Shown here one piece after another: positions 49,666-60,469 of a DNA stretch of 64,000 nucleotides. Where the stretch lies: assembly GCF_033568475.1 (NCBI RefSeq), contig NC_133123.1, positions 17,594,622 to 17,658,621 on the forward strand. The letters are read 5' to 3'. The notes beneath the pieces were generated by a model. It had not been told where the DNA came from. It made no database searches and worked only from the letters and a program-made list of their open reading frames with translations. The first letter of the stretch is position 1; each line of letters starts with the position of its first letter. This DNA is from Henckelia pumila (lineage: Eukaryota > Streptophyta > Magnoliopsida > Lamiales > Gesneriaceae). The position numbers were made by a program, and so were the translations under genes.

Positions 49666-50598
49666 ACGGGTCCACAGATTACAGAATCCTAATTCCTAGT
49701 CCTAGTATACATTTATCAGATTCCAGTTAAATTTAAAATATTGTTATCTATTATTATTATTAATTGTTCTAAAAAAAAATTAAAATTTATGGTAAAAAAT
49801 TAAAATCTCAAAACTTAAAATATATCAAACTCTACATTTTATAAAATTTTTCTCTCAATTCAATTGTTTTTTTTCGTCAGAAATGAAGAGACCTATTTAT
49901 AGATCTTTATTTGAAATTAGTCCAAAAATAATTATTTCATCTGTTGCATCATTACATACTAATATTCAAAATCTTGAAACTCTTATTTTCAAGATTCAAC
50001 TCTAATATAATATATTTTCAACAATCTCTCTTGTGATGATGATTTTCAGGGACGGAGCCAGGATCTTGGTTCAGTGTAGGCGACGATACAATATAATTAA
50101 TAAAGTAACAAAAAGGCACATGTTTATCGACAACCATAAATAATGTATCTAAGGTTCGAACACAAGCTACCCACGAACATAAACAAGTGTTAATCCATGA
50201 AAAAACGTCGAAAAAATGACGAATAATAACACGTACAAAACTCAAAATCAAAACACAATTTGATAGAAATATATACTCTACAATCGAAAAATAAGCATGA
50301 ATTGATTCCCGATAGCAAAATGGTGCAAAATAAATAATTGAATGGTCGACGAAAATGGTAGGTTTGGTAAGACCCTTTTTTAAATTTTACATTAATCACC
50401 CCTTATTTTGATACTTATCATTTGACTCGTTAGCAACTTAATTGAAAAACAATTATATGGAAAGCCCAAATTAGTTAATTTTAATGATATGAAAATCCCA
50501 AATTTCATTTACAAGTTCAATTTCTTTTTTCGTCACATAAATTCAACAATGATATCCATTCCGAAGCCATTTTTTTCCATCCCAATATTCCTTACAAC
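49666..50598. other. Upstream region of the glycosyltransferase, no gene seen
   Basis: AT-rich promoter-proximal sequence, then a stretch starting near 50048 with GGGACGGAGCCAGGATC, a phrase common in decayed plant transposon ends. No coding frame is supported. Confidence 0.45.
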
Positions 50599-50753
50599 TA
50601 GGATGCAATCGAGTGGAGTCGAGTCGAGTATCATACTATTCGAGCTCGAGCTCGACTCGTATTTGACTACTCGAACTCGAGCTCGATCGAGTAATTATTT
50701 TTGTACTCGAACTCGAGCTCGATTATAGTTCGAGTTACTCGAGCTCGAGCTCG

Positions 50754-50800
<47 letters not shown>

Positions 50801-50938
50801 TATTTATATTATATTATATTATATTATACATATATATGATTGAGTAGCTCGCGAGCTACTCGATCACATACATTGAAAGCTCGAGCTCGATGTATGTTCG
50901 AGCTACTCACGAATAGCTCGGCTCGTTTGTACCCCTAA
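50599..50938. mobile_element. Foldback MITE (hAT-like) with CGAGCT-rich arms
   Basis: The ends are inverted: TAGGATGCAATCGAG on the left against TAGGGGTACAAACGAG read inward from the right. TTACAAC flanks both sides (50592-50598 and 50939-50945), a 7-bp duplication compatible with hAT. The arms are full of CTCGAGCTCGA motifs and surround an (AT)n core at about 50762-50835. It is 340 bp long and non-coding. Confidence 0.65.
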
Positions 50939-51076
50939 TTACAACACTTGTTGTTCACCTTAAATTCATAAGTTAAAGTTCAATAAAATTGACAGAGAGT
51001 GCGTACATACATCAAGTTGTTATACCCTGAATCCGTGAAGCCCAGACTTGTATATATAATATTTGGTTTGTTGGGG

Positions 51077-51124
51077 CCAGTGTGGGCAGCAGCCCACACT
51101 GGGCATGGGCTAGCTCCGCCCATG
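51077..51124. other. Two adjacent perfect hairpins
   Basis: Stem 1 is CCAGTGTGGGC (51077-51087) with its exact complement at 51092-51102 and a 4-base loop. Stem 2 is CATGGGC (51104-51110) with its complement at 51118-51124. Confidence 0.8.
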
Positions 51125-51139
51125 ATGATCGTGATACAG

Positions 51140-51290
51140 TAACTGTCTTTATTACGTATTTTATACTGCCTCGTTAAAAACCTTACTAGGAAAAACTCAT
51201 TGGGATAAAAACCATAGTAAGAAAAAAATATTGCAGACACGTAAACTTTTCCTCGTGTTAACACGAATGATTTTTCACATATTTCGTAGA
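51140..51290 (-). mobile_element. Copia LTR fragment
   Basis: The minus strand carries GTTTTTATCCCAATGAG, then TTTTTCCTAGTAAGG and TTTTTAACGAGGCAG, a phrase seen in many plant copia LTRs just after the transcription start. No partner LTR is found. Confidence 0.6.
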
Positions 51291-51373
51291 TTGTGCATCC
51301 CAAAGTTATATATATGTTTTTTGAATATCATCGTAAGAAGTGTCTTTGTGAAGAAATTATGACCGATGCCTTT

Positions 51374-53889
51374 TTATTCACAAAAATTTGTAAAACTCTC
51401 ATTTTGAAATTCAGTTTCGTGGTCACTACGGATCTGTTTTATTGAAAGATTTTTCTCATTCTCAACATGTTTGACAAAAGTTTTAAAATAATCAAAGGCA
51501 TCATTTTTGTGGGCTAAAAACAATGTCCACGTGTAACGTGAGAAATCATCCACAATGACAAATGCATAAAGCTTTCCTCCTAGGCTAGCGTTCCTCGAGG
51601 GACCACATAGATCTAGGTGAAGAAGTTCAAGGGGCATAGAAGTTGATACAAATTTTTTGCTTTTAAAAGATTTCCTTGTGTGTTTGTCTAGTTGACACGC
51701 ATCACAAACAGAATCTAATTTTAAATTGAGTTTTGGCATACCAACAACTAAATCAAGTTTAAAAAGTTTTCTATGGTACTAGGGCCAACATGACCTAGTC
51801 GTCTTTGCCAAAGAATGTTATCATCAATATTCAGGGATACAAGGCTTTTAATATTTGATAAAGATAAATTATTTAAAGAAACCTTGTATACATTTTCACT
51901 TCTATATCCTTTGAAATTTATGGATTTGTCAGATGTGAGCGATATAGTACAGTGTTGGGGAGTGAATTTGACTTCATAACCTCTATCACACAATTGACTT
52001 ATGCTTAAGTCCTTTCACTAGGAGTACATCATCAATCAAGCAGGATTTAGAAATACCTATTGAGCCAATTCCTTCGATAACTCCTTTGTTGTTGTCTCCA
52101 AAGGTGACAGTTCCTTTATCTTTTGGTTTGACCGATTGGAGTAGCTCTTTGTTCCCCGTCATATGTCTAGAACATCCACTGTCTAGATACCATATGCTAG
52201 GAAGAATATTTTTCCTATTTTCCTACAAGAATTTGATTTTGGTACCCTTTAGTACTTTTGGTCCACAGTGTTAGAAAAGAGAGATACAAAATGGACTTCT
52301 AAGAGTTTAGTTCTCATAGCAACATCATCGCTACTTTCCAAGAGTGCTCCCAGTAGTAGGTAGAGCTATGGGCTCTTTAAAAACCTATTTTCTTGGACAA
52401 AGCAGTGTTCATCAGGAAGACCAGTCGCAAGTCAAGGCAGTTTAAACCAGTCTATGATGAACTCCCTTATATCATGATCTCATAATGTCGACTGATGAGT
52501 GGTTAAGTACTCTTAGGCCTCCATTTCATATAGCTTTTTGATCATATTGATATTTCAAAGATCTACATTTATGTCTAGCATGACCTATTTTACAACAGTA
52601 AGAGCATGCAGGGGGTGATCTCATTTTAGCTTTAGCTATAAGGCTAGTAAAGTCTATAGATTTCTTACCATACCCTATTCCACCCTTATCAAAGCTACAT
52701 TTCTGCATGCTTAGTAAATTATTCAATTTATTACTACTAACATTGAATTTATCAAATAATTTTTCTAGTGAGCTATGTCATCCTTTAATCTTAGGTTTTC
52801 ATGCTCCTTAGTTTTTAATTCATTTTTGAGGTTTCTATTTTTCTTTCTAAGTGATTTAGTCATATCAAACATATGTTTATATGAATGTAATAATTCATCA
52901 TATAAAGGTACCTCGTCATCGTCGTCGAAGACGATGTCATCACTCCTAGCCATGAGACAGATGTTAGCTTCCTCCTCGTCATCATCGCTGTCGCTCCAAG
53001 TTTCTATTAGGGCTTTCTTCTTGCCTTTGTCAACCTTATTCTTGAGAGGGCACTCATTAGCATAGTGGCCTTGTTGTTGACAGTTGTAGCAAGTTACTTC
53101 CTTGTCCGTCTTCTTTTTGAAGTTGTTTTCTCGCATAAATCTTTTGAATTTTCTTGCAAAGAGTGTCATATCATCATCATCTTCTTCTTCTTCGACTTGG
53201 GTGGATAAGGCAATCCCCTTTGCCTTGGTCTTTTCATCCTCTCTCTTTGATTCTTTCCTTGTAGACACTTCTAACTCATGGGTTTTAAGGGTCCCATGAA
53301 GTTGATCAAGATCATACGATGCAGTGTCTCCTTTGTTGGACTCAATGATGGCCGTTATCTTGGCATCCCACTCCTTGGGTAAGGCGCGTAGAGCTCTCCT
53401 CCATACTTGCTTGGTTGGATATTGTTCTCCAAGTTGGGCTAACTCATTGATGATTTGAGTGAGCCTTCGGAACATGGTGTCAACATCCTCATTGGCTTCC
53501 ATCTCAAATGTCTCGTATTTTAGTTGAAGTAGTTCCCTCGTGGCATATCTCCAATTTGTCCCAAATTTCTTTTGCGAAGGAGCACATCGAGATCCGGTTG
53601 TACTCGTTCATATCTAAGTAACAATGCAAAATATTCATAGCTTTAGCATTTTGAGATATTAATTTCATATCCTCCATTGAAAAGTCGTCCATTCCTTAGG
53701 AATTTTGACTCCATCAACCTCTTTCATAGGTATATAGGGACCTTTCACAGTTACTTTCCAAAGGTCATAGTCTACGGATTGGATATATAGGGACTTTCGA
53801 TTTTTCCAATATCCGTAGTTTATGCCATTGAAAAGAGGAGGACGATTGGTAGATTGCCCTTGAGCATAATCGCTCGCTAGATTTGCCAT
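51374..53889 (-). pseudogene. Sirevirus-like copia gag, protease and partial integrase (inactivated)
   Basis: The ATG at 53889 (MANLASDYAQGQST) opens a Gag with the LFNGINYGYWK segment typical of this copia branch. Frameshifts near 53690 and 53510 break it. The main gag block (52765-53502) has a CYNCQQQGHYANEC knuckle and a long acidic/charged tail; a second knuckle CSYCCKIGHARHKC (about 52590) is characteristic of Sireviruses. Protease LDSGCSRHMTG lies near 52180. The pre-integrase and integrase follow (WQRRLGH, CDACQLDKHTR, VDDFSRYTW, and RSDHETEF where RSDxGxEF is usual). The element ends at about 51374, so the rest of integrase, RT, RNase H and the 3' LTR are missing. It cannot move on its own. 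Confidence 0.88.
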
Positions 53890-53923
53890 AGAGCCTTTTT
53901 GAAAATATTTTGTAAAAAAGTGT

Positions 53924-53934
53924 CTCTGATACCA
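53924..53934 (-). other. Primer-binding site of the Sirevirus-like element
   Basis: TGGTATCAGAG on the minus strand, two bases from the LTR end, complementary to initiator tRNA-Met. Confidence 0.9.
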
Positions 53935-53936
53935 CT

Positions 53937-55010
53937 TGTTAGAACCTAATGGGGGGAATTTAGGTTCTATTGGCAACTTTAGCAATTTAAAGCGATTTTG
54001 CTAGTACGCAAGCGGAAGACTTAAAGCAATCAAATATAAGTGCGGTAAATAAATGCGTAATATAAATAAAGCAATAAAAGGGATAAGAGATGTTTATGGA
54101 AGTTCGATGATAAATCGTCTACGTCTCCCCTTCTTGGTTAATATCGATTAACCAAGGATCCACTAGCACTTCAACGTTTTGGCCTTGATGGCTCCAAGGA
54201 TAGCCGTACAACTCAACACGATCACCGCGCCGATACAACTCGAACACTTGGCCTTAAGGGCTCCAAGGATAGCCACAACACTCGTAAAATACACTTGGCT
54301 TCACACACAAGTGTTTACAATAACCGAGCAACTAACTCACAAATGATTCAATACAAACAACCCTCGATTTTGAATAAATCGCTCAACTATCATTTGAATA
54401 TTTTGAAGGAGATGCTATTGCTTGAAATGAGAGATGAGAGTGAATTGGTGAGTTGAGAAGGCTTCAAATGGCATGTATTTATAGTTGCCATTCCGAACGG
54501 GTTCGGGTCGTCCGAACGGGTGTTCGGGTCGTCCGAACGTTGTCTGATTCATTTTCAAATTTTTGCGGCTGATGAACTGTTCGGGTGGTCCGAAGTTCTC
54601 TTCGGGTCGTCCGAACGGCTGCATTAAATACATTCCGGCAATTTTTCTTCCGACAAAATCTTCATGGCCATAAAGTAGTTCGGGTCCTCCAAACTTGTCT
54701 TCGGGTCGTCCGAAGTCTTCATTTTGTGGCCTCCGAGAGTGCCTCCGAGCAATATTAAAACCCTAAAATATCTTCGGGCCGTCCGAACCTATCATCGGAT
54801 CGTCTGAACTTGGGCAAATTCGAACCTTTACAATTTTATCTCCAATTTTTTATTATTGGTCCTTGATTCCAATATTTGTTTATACTCAAAAGTATTATTA
54901 TCTGCAAATTTCTCACGTTAAACTGTTAGTAACGATTAACCGAGTTTTGTAATCATCAAATCAATTTAATTTGAGAATTGTTAATGCATTAAAAATATTA
55001 ATCTCATAAC
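53937..55010 (-). mobile_element. 5' LTR of the Sirevirus-like element
   Basis: On the + strand it starts TGTTAGAACC next to the primer site and most likely ends at CTCATAACA (1074 bp), giving TGTTA...TAACA ends. A minus-strand TATA box (TATAAATA) lies at 54476-54483. Upstream of it, 54501-54808 holds eight near-copies of TTCGGGTCGTCCGAA. The outer border lacks a second LTR to confirm it. Confidence 0.8.
54501..54808. promoter_or_regulatory. Array of eight palindromic motifs in the LTR U3 region
   Basis: Copies of TTCGGGTCGTCCGAA, an imperfect palindrome with TTCGG/CCGAA arms, occur at about 54501, 54522, 54579, 54600, 54678, 54700, 54773 and 54795, with uneven spacing. All are upstream of the TATA box in the element's direction. 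Sireviruses are known for palindromic repeats in their LTRs; this version probably serves as an enhancer. Confidence 0.7.
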
Positions 55011-55040
55011 ACGAGATTTGTATGCGTTTAAGGCGTAACA

Positions 55041-55497
55041 GGTTCCATGCCCCGGCACCCTTATAAGCCCAAGACATATATAAGCCCTTGGCATTATACA
55101 AGCCCGGGAGGTTCCATGCCCCGGCACCCTTTTAAGCCCAAGGCATATATAAGCCCTTGACATTATATAAGCCCGGGAGGTTCCATGCCCTGGCACCCCT
55201 TTAAGCCCAAGGCAGATATAAACCCTTGGCATTATAGGAGCTCGGGAGGTTCCATGCCCCGGCACCCCTTATAAGCCCAAGTCATATATAAGCCCTTGGC
55301 ATTATACAAGCCCGGGAGGTTCCATGCCCCGGCACCCTTTAAAGGCCAAGGCATATATAAGCCCTTGGCATTATATAAGCTCGGGAGGTTCCATGCCCCG
55401 AAACCCCTTTAAGCCCAAGGTATATATAAACCCTTGGCATTATATAAGCCCGGGAGGTTCCATGCCCCGGCACCCTTATAAGCCCTTGGCATTATAT
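55041..55497. repeat. Tandem array of a 69-bp unit (seven copies: six full, one shortened)
   Basis: Units beginning GGTTCCATGCCCCGGCACCC start at 55041, 55110, 55179, 55248, 55318, 55387 and 55456. The spacing is 69 bp except once 70; the last copy is internally shortened. Because 69 is a multiple of three, open frames appear on both strands, which explains the repeated peptide ORF there; I do not regard it as a gene. Confidence 0.95.
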
Positions 55498-55616
55498 ATT
55501 CTTTATTTATATGGAAAATTAAAGCATTAAACAATTGACAATTGGAAAAAGCGAATAGCATTGATGATAAAGGGTTACAAGAGGAGGGGCTTAAATGGCC
55601 CAATTACAAAAGTATT

Positions 55617-57951
55617 TTAAACTACGGGATTATAAGGCGTAGTATCGCCTTCGTTGGTTAAGTTCTCATTCGGCTGAGATGTCTCTGCTCCATCGGCCCC
55701 TTTTTCAGCAGGGAGAGAGTCAATAGCCTTATCCAAATCTGGAAAATCCTTCTTCTCCGCAGACCATAACCCCACCTCTTCAAATTGATCCCGACATTTG
55801 TAAAAATAGGATTGAAAGAAAGCGTATGATTTGTCCAAAACTGCTTTTTGGAATTTGGCAGAAGAAAGGAAAGAGGCATTGAGTTCTTCTTCTGATCTCA
55901 ACCGGGTTTCCAGAGCTGCCACTGCTTTTTCAGCTTTGTCTTTTGCAAGGGCTGCCTCAGTTTGAGCCTCCACAACCCGGGTCTCAGCATCCTGCAAATC
56001 AGTTGTAGCGATGGCCAGAGCATCTCGGGCTTGCCCCAGATCGGTCTCAGAGCGGGCAAGCTCCCCTTGAGCAGAGTGAAGAGCTTGATTAGCTGTTTCC
56101 AAAGAAGACCGAAGACTGGACACCACTTGATCATGAGTTTGCCTCAAAATTTCCAAATCTTGCTCTAGTTTTTTGTTCAACTCAGCAGCAGCCCGGGACT
56201 TCTCAGCCTCCACGTGTGCCCGATCTGTCTCGGTCCGGCCAAATCGAGTCGCATCTTCATAGCTTTCTACCAGCATATGCAATCCCTGAAATTACAGAGG
56301 TTAGAAAGGGAAAAAGGAATATTCTTAAACCCATAAAAGTAAACTTAAGGATATAACCCGGTTGGTGCCCTCGAGGTACTTGACATTTGGGCTTTGATGG
56401 TAGAGGTGATTCTACTCTGCAGGGGTCAGGAGGTCTTTCAATATCCGTACTCCCCGACCAAATGCCCCTGCCTGAAATATATTCTCCCTGGCACCCAAAG
56501 GTCTAGAGCCCGGTGCAGCTTGGTAAAATGGTGCCAGGGGGCGAAAATAAGGAGAAAGAGGAGCCACTTCTTCGGGGTCACTTAGAATGACCATCTCTGG
56601 TTCCTCCACAGCTTTCCTTTTACGGATTAAGAGGGAGGAGGGTTCAGCGATAGGAGAAGCAGACTCATCATCTGGTCCGATTTCCAAGGAAGGAAGCACA
56701 GGGGGCACAACAAGAGGCTGGACAAGGGATAGCACGGGAATAGTTATGGAGGAGGGATGCTCTCGGGCCTGGCTCTCTTGCGCCCGACGTTCATCCGCTA
56801 GTTGGAGTACTATTACTTTCCTGGCCACATCTGCAGCTCGGGCTTACTCCTTTTGTTGCGCAGCTGCTTTCTCGGCTGCCCGTTTTTTAGCAAAAGCTTG
56901 CTTCATTAGTCGAGATTTTTTCTTCTTTCTTCGGGGGCCTGGTTCATCTGCACAAAAAGTAGTGAGAATTATATATCAGTGACGACATATAATGAAATGA
57001 CAAGTGCATAATGGTAATAAAGAGTACATAAGCCAGGCCCGGGGCCTCGTACTCATCGATTATCCGGTCCACCGGATCGATTACTCGGGCGCCCAACCCA
57101 TAATCAATCAAACTCTTCTCCTCCAGGAGAGAGGCTGAAGGGAACTTCTGGTTTTCCACCAGCTCTTGGGAGCGGAGATATGGTTCTTCAAACCTATATT
57201 TTCTATGGAGTTCGGGCTGGGGCGGAAAAGGCTGTCAAAAACTTGGTGGGTCTTGTCCGGGCTGAAGGAAGTTGAATGTAAAAGAATCTCTCTTTCCATC
57301 CCTTCCAATAGGAGGGGGTGTCATCTAGAAAGCGAGCATTTTGCCGAGCGTTCAAAGAGAAGGCCATCTCGGTAAACCGACAAGTGTAGTGATAATGGAA
57401 AACTTGGGGGTAATGGCCAAGTTGTGCCTCTTGAAAAGCACACAAATGGCAGCCATCATTCGGAAGGCATTATGATGAAATTGATTTAAGGGCACTTTGT
57501 AAAACTGGGAGATTTTATAATAGAAAGGATGGATCGGGAAGCGGATCCCATTTCAGAGTTGTTCCCTAAAAAAAGTATAGAAACCCTCATGGGGTTGATC
57601 AGCTTTGCCCAGTGGGCCTGGGATAATAATAGAATAGGCAGGGGGAATGTTACCCATAAACCGGAGCTCTTCTATGGACTCCAGGCAAAGAGTGCTGGTG
57701 AAGTGGGAAAACCAAGGAGCTTCGGGGTTTGGTTTGTGGGAGGTGGTAAGGGAGACAGTTTGAGTAACTTTATATTTCCCCTTATCCTTAGAAGTCCCAG
57801 CTTGGGCTTTCTTAGGATGAGGAGAAGAGTGAATCAGGGTCACCGGGGTAGAGGAAGTCACGAGAGGAGAGTCATGCCGCAGGGCCGCAGATTCCACATT
57901 AGAGGAACCGCGAGCATTGGCACCAGACGTCGAAGATGCGGATTCTGACAT
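55617..57951 (-). pseudogene. Antisense spliced ORF of a Tat-type gypsy element (putative gypsy-type transposon protein)
   Basis: The ATG at 57951 (MSESASSTSGANARG) starts a frame related, as far as I recognise, to the plant family called putative gypsy-type transposon protein. The segment FTEMAFSLNARQNARFLDD and WKERFFYIQLP lie near 57220-57380. Stops and frameshifts (for example TGA near 57553 and shifts near 57390 and 57240) break it. Two introns are plausible: one from about 57027 to 56951 (acceptor TTGTGCAG) and one at about 56359-56287 (donor CGG|GTTATA, acceptor TAATTTCAG). The second block carries a lysine-rich segment and stops at 56847-56849 and 56412-56414. The last block (55617-56282) is a long charged helix, likely coiled coil. 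Tandem arrays and an LTR-like region flank it. Confidence 0.65.
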
Positions 57952-58355
57952 TTTTTGAATGAGAAAAGGTAAAAGAAGGGGAAAACTTACAGGGAAGAAA
58001 GTCGATGCGAGAAAAAGCAGGAGAGGCTAGCCGGATTTGCAGATTCACCGGAGAAGGAACACTGGAGAGTGGCGGATGAGGTAAGGATGTCGAGAGAGAA
58101 GAGAGTGAATTAGGGAATAAGAGAAGGAATATATATAGGGGTGGGAATTGAATCAAGGCCGCAGATTTAAAGATGATCGGATGGTGGGGGTGAGCCTTGG
58201 AAGATGAACCGAGAAGGGTAATGATGATACGGGTAGCTGAAAGGACAGATATCGTGTACTGACACTTGCTCGTCATTTCAACTTCTAGGGTTGACATCAG
58301 CCCTAGTAGAATTTTGAAATTTGAAAATATATTTCTCCCGCTCATGGAGCTCGGG

Positions 58356-58607
58356 GTATCAAGGCTACTGAATTACAAGGGACGTCGGGGTTGCTAGTCA
58401 GGACAGCGAGCAGGGCTCTAGCCCAACTATTTTATGGAAGAGTGGTGATACCCCGGGAAGCCAGGGGTATCAAGGCTACTGAGTTACAAGGGACGTCGGG
58501 GTTGCTAGTCAGGACAACGAGCAGGGCTCTAGCCCGACTATTTTATGGAAGAGTGGTGATACCTAGGGAAGCCAGGGGTATCAAGGCTACTGAATTACAA
58601 GTGCGTT
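58356..58607. repeat. Tandem array of a 111-bp unit (2.3 copies)
   Basis: GTATCAAGGCTACTGA begins units at 58356, 58467 and 58578, exactly 111 bp apart. The small ORF across it is only the repeat read through. Confidence 0.93.
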
Positions 58608-58619
58608 AGGGATATTCCT

Positions 58620-59090
58620 GTGTATATGAATGAATAGGGTTTGATGAGGTCGAACTAGTAATGCGGAGACAAGGGATTAGCTCATCCCGGATGGATGCGT
58701 AAGGCTGAAAAGACCAAGTCTCCATGACTTGAGCAATACCCATTTTTCAGAAGTATAACCCCCACGATTGCGTAACCCCGAGCCTTCCGCCTTGAAAGCG
58801 CATGACAGATGAACGTGGACAACTACTACACCCACAACATAGCTCGTGGCCACTACCCTGGAATTGCGGAGACATTTTCTCACTCTAAAAACTATAAATA
58901 CATTGCATCAAGTATCAGCAGGGGTATGTTCATCTAAACTCTCAAAAGCTTTATATCAATTCTTCTTAAAAAGCCCACTCTATTTCTAAATCTAACTTAA
59001 GCATCGGAGTGGCCCCGCCGAAAACCTTTTCGGCACCCCACTAACGTGCTTCGGGTGCCTTTTCCTTATATACAAATGTTACAGGCAAAA
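58620..59090 (+). mobile_element. Probable gypsy (Tat lineage) LTR
   Basis: It contains CTATAAATACATTGCATC (58890-58907) as a promoter and AAGCATCGGAGTGGCCCCGC (58998-59017), a phrase shared by many plant Tat-type LTRs after the transcription start. It ends around TTACAGGCA. The exact borders cannot be fixed because no second LTR is in the window. Confidence 0.55.
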
Positions 59091-59741
59091 ATCAAGTGAT
59101 AAACCCATTAAAACCAACCATTCACGATATTGGCTCATAGCCCGGTTCGTTTGACAGACCCACACACCTACCCTGATAGTCCGGGCACTCTGTTTAGCAG
59201 AAAATCATCAATGTTGTTGTACAAACTTCCTTTGTCAACATGTAACTTAGATTGGTGTGGGCATTCTTTCGGCCTGTGCTCATTTGGGTACAGTTGATAT
59301 TGGAAACTGCTTGGGTCATATCTTGGATTGAAGAGCATGAGCCATATAGGTTCAAACCTTTGCCTCAGTATTAACATGCATTGACTGATATGTATTATGT
59401 ATATTAAAATATTTAATGTAATATCATATTCAGATCATGTACTAACTCCACTCAAAAACTAGCTAATGTGAGGATTGTCCAAATCCATACTTACAACTCA
59501 CTAGGACTTGATCCAGCAGACTTATGAAAAGGGGTGGTCGAAATTTGTTTGGCGTCCTTGTGCTATTATATGCATGAGAGATTGGCTTTTATATATAAAT
59601 ATATATTTTTACTTTTTCAATCCCCAGGATTCGAAACACGGAGGAAAAAAATCGACACAAATAGTACCAATCCAATTCAAGAAAATCTAAAACAAACGTA
59701 AAAAAATTAAAGGGTTTCTCAATAACCCCATCATTAATTAC
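59091..59741. other. No gene seen
   Basis: Non-coding. The expected downstream exon of the OHP2-like gene (a membrane helix following ISNGR) was searched for by eye on the minus strand and not found. Confidence 0.5.
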
Positions 59742-60103
59742 CTGCCATTGGAGATCTCATTCTTGCCAATGAAACCAAAGGAGGGACCTTGATCATCATC
59801 TTCAAGCTTCTTCTGCTTGAAATATTCTTGAAGCTCTTTGGCCTTCTATCTCTGAAACTCCAGGGTAATCATATTCTTGTCTACCCCAGCAGCCGCAACC
59901 ACCGGCTTGGGAGAAGCACTCGGCGGCGGAGAAGCCGGCCGCACGGACTTTACTGGCATAGGGGCCACCGGTATTCTGATGGGGCCCTCAGCTTGAGAGC
60001 TTCTAACGGTGAATTTGAGGGTGGGAGAGGAATAAGACGGCGAGTACTAAGTGTAATTGTGAAGTTTGATGCATGGGATCGAAGAAGATGACGCTACAGA
60101 CAT
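59742..60103 (-). pseudogene. OHP2: OHP2-like first exon, broken (one-helix protein of the light-harvesting-like family)
   Basis: The ATG at 60103 (MSVASSSSIP) leads through a serine-rich, transit-peptide-like region, a proline-rich linker and the strongly conserved block KAKELQEYFKQKKLEDDDQG, then FIGKNEISNGR. The exon ends at G|GTAATT (59742/59741), a good donor. OHP2 is a nuclear-encoded thylakoid protein with one chlorophyll-binding helix that helps assemble photosystem II. Here two in-frame TAG codons interrupt the frame, one in the transit region and one where EFQRQKAK is usual. The helix-coding exon is absent nearby. It is therefore a gene fragment or decayed duplicate; a working copy must lie elsewhere. 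Confidence 0.85.
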
Positions 60104-60224
60104 TGTGCTGAATCTTTTCGGTTGGATTTGTTGCTGTATTTGGTATGGATAAATCTTTTGAAAAAGGGTTGATCTGAAGGGATCAAGAACATTCACTCAT
60201 GCGCAGGTTAAATTGAGGGATGTG

Positions 60225-60395
60225 CATGAGCGGCAAGGACCTGAGGGAGGGAGTATTATGGCTAACCCCGGAGCATACCCCACAATATTTCAACAGAAAA
60301 TATGCTCCACACGAGAATCGAACCCGTAACATTGGGAAATCTCTTCCCACGTTATTTCAAACATTACCAACTCGCCTATGTCTCCGTGGACTTGG
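60225..60395 (-). mobile_element. tRNA-derived SINE
   Basis: On the minus strand an A-box-like ATAGGCGAGTTGGTAATG (60362-60379) and a B-box GGGTTCGATTCTC (60313-60325) stand about 40 bp apart, the internal promoter of tRNA genes and SINEs. The sequence goes on beyond the tRNA-like part and does not fold into a full tRNA as far as I can see. Ends are approximate. Confidence 0.6.
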
Positions 60396-60469
60396 TGTGG
60401 ATAAATCAGTACTGTACATTGTGAATGGATTAGTGGTGGCTTCAATGTGTGACGTTTGTGGATGAAAAT

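Noticed and set aside
50601..50935. CRISPR-like or regulatory repeat array of CTCGAGCTCGA
   Set aside because: No regular spacers; inverted ends and flanking duplication fit a foldback MITE, and this is plant DNA.
54981..55265. ORF with a repeated 23-residue peptide
   Set aside because: It is the 69-bp tandem array read in a frame that stays open because the period is divisible by three; one 70-bp unit breaks it.
58391..58609. 72-codon ORF with an internal repeat
   Set aside because: Direct result of the 111-bp tandem repeat; no start context or homology.
60313..60379. Functional tRNA gene
   Set aside because: A- and B-box-like motifs are present but no acceptor stem or complete cloverleaf can be made; a SINE fits better.
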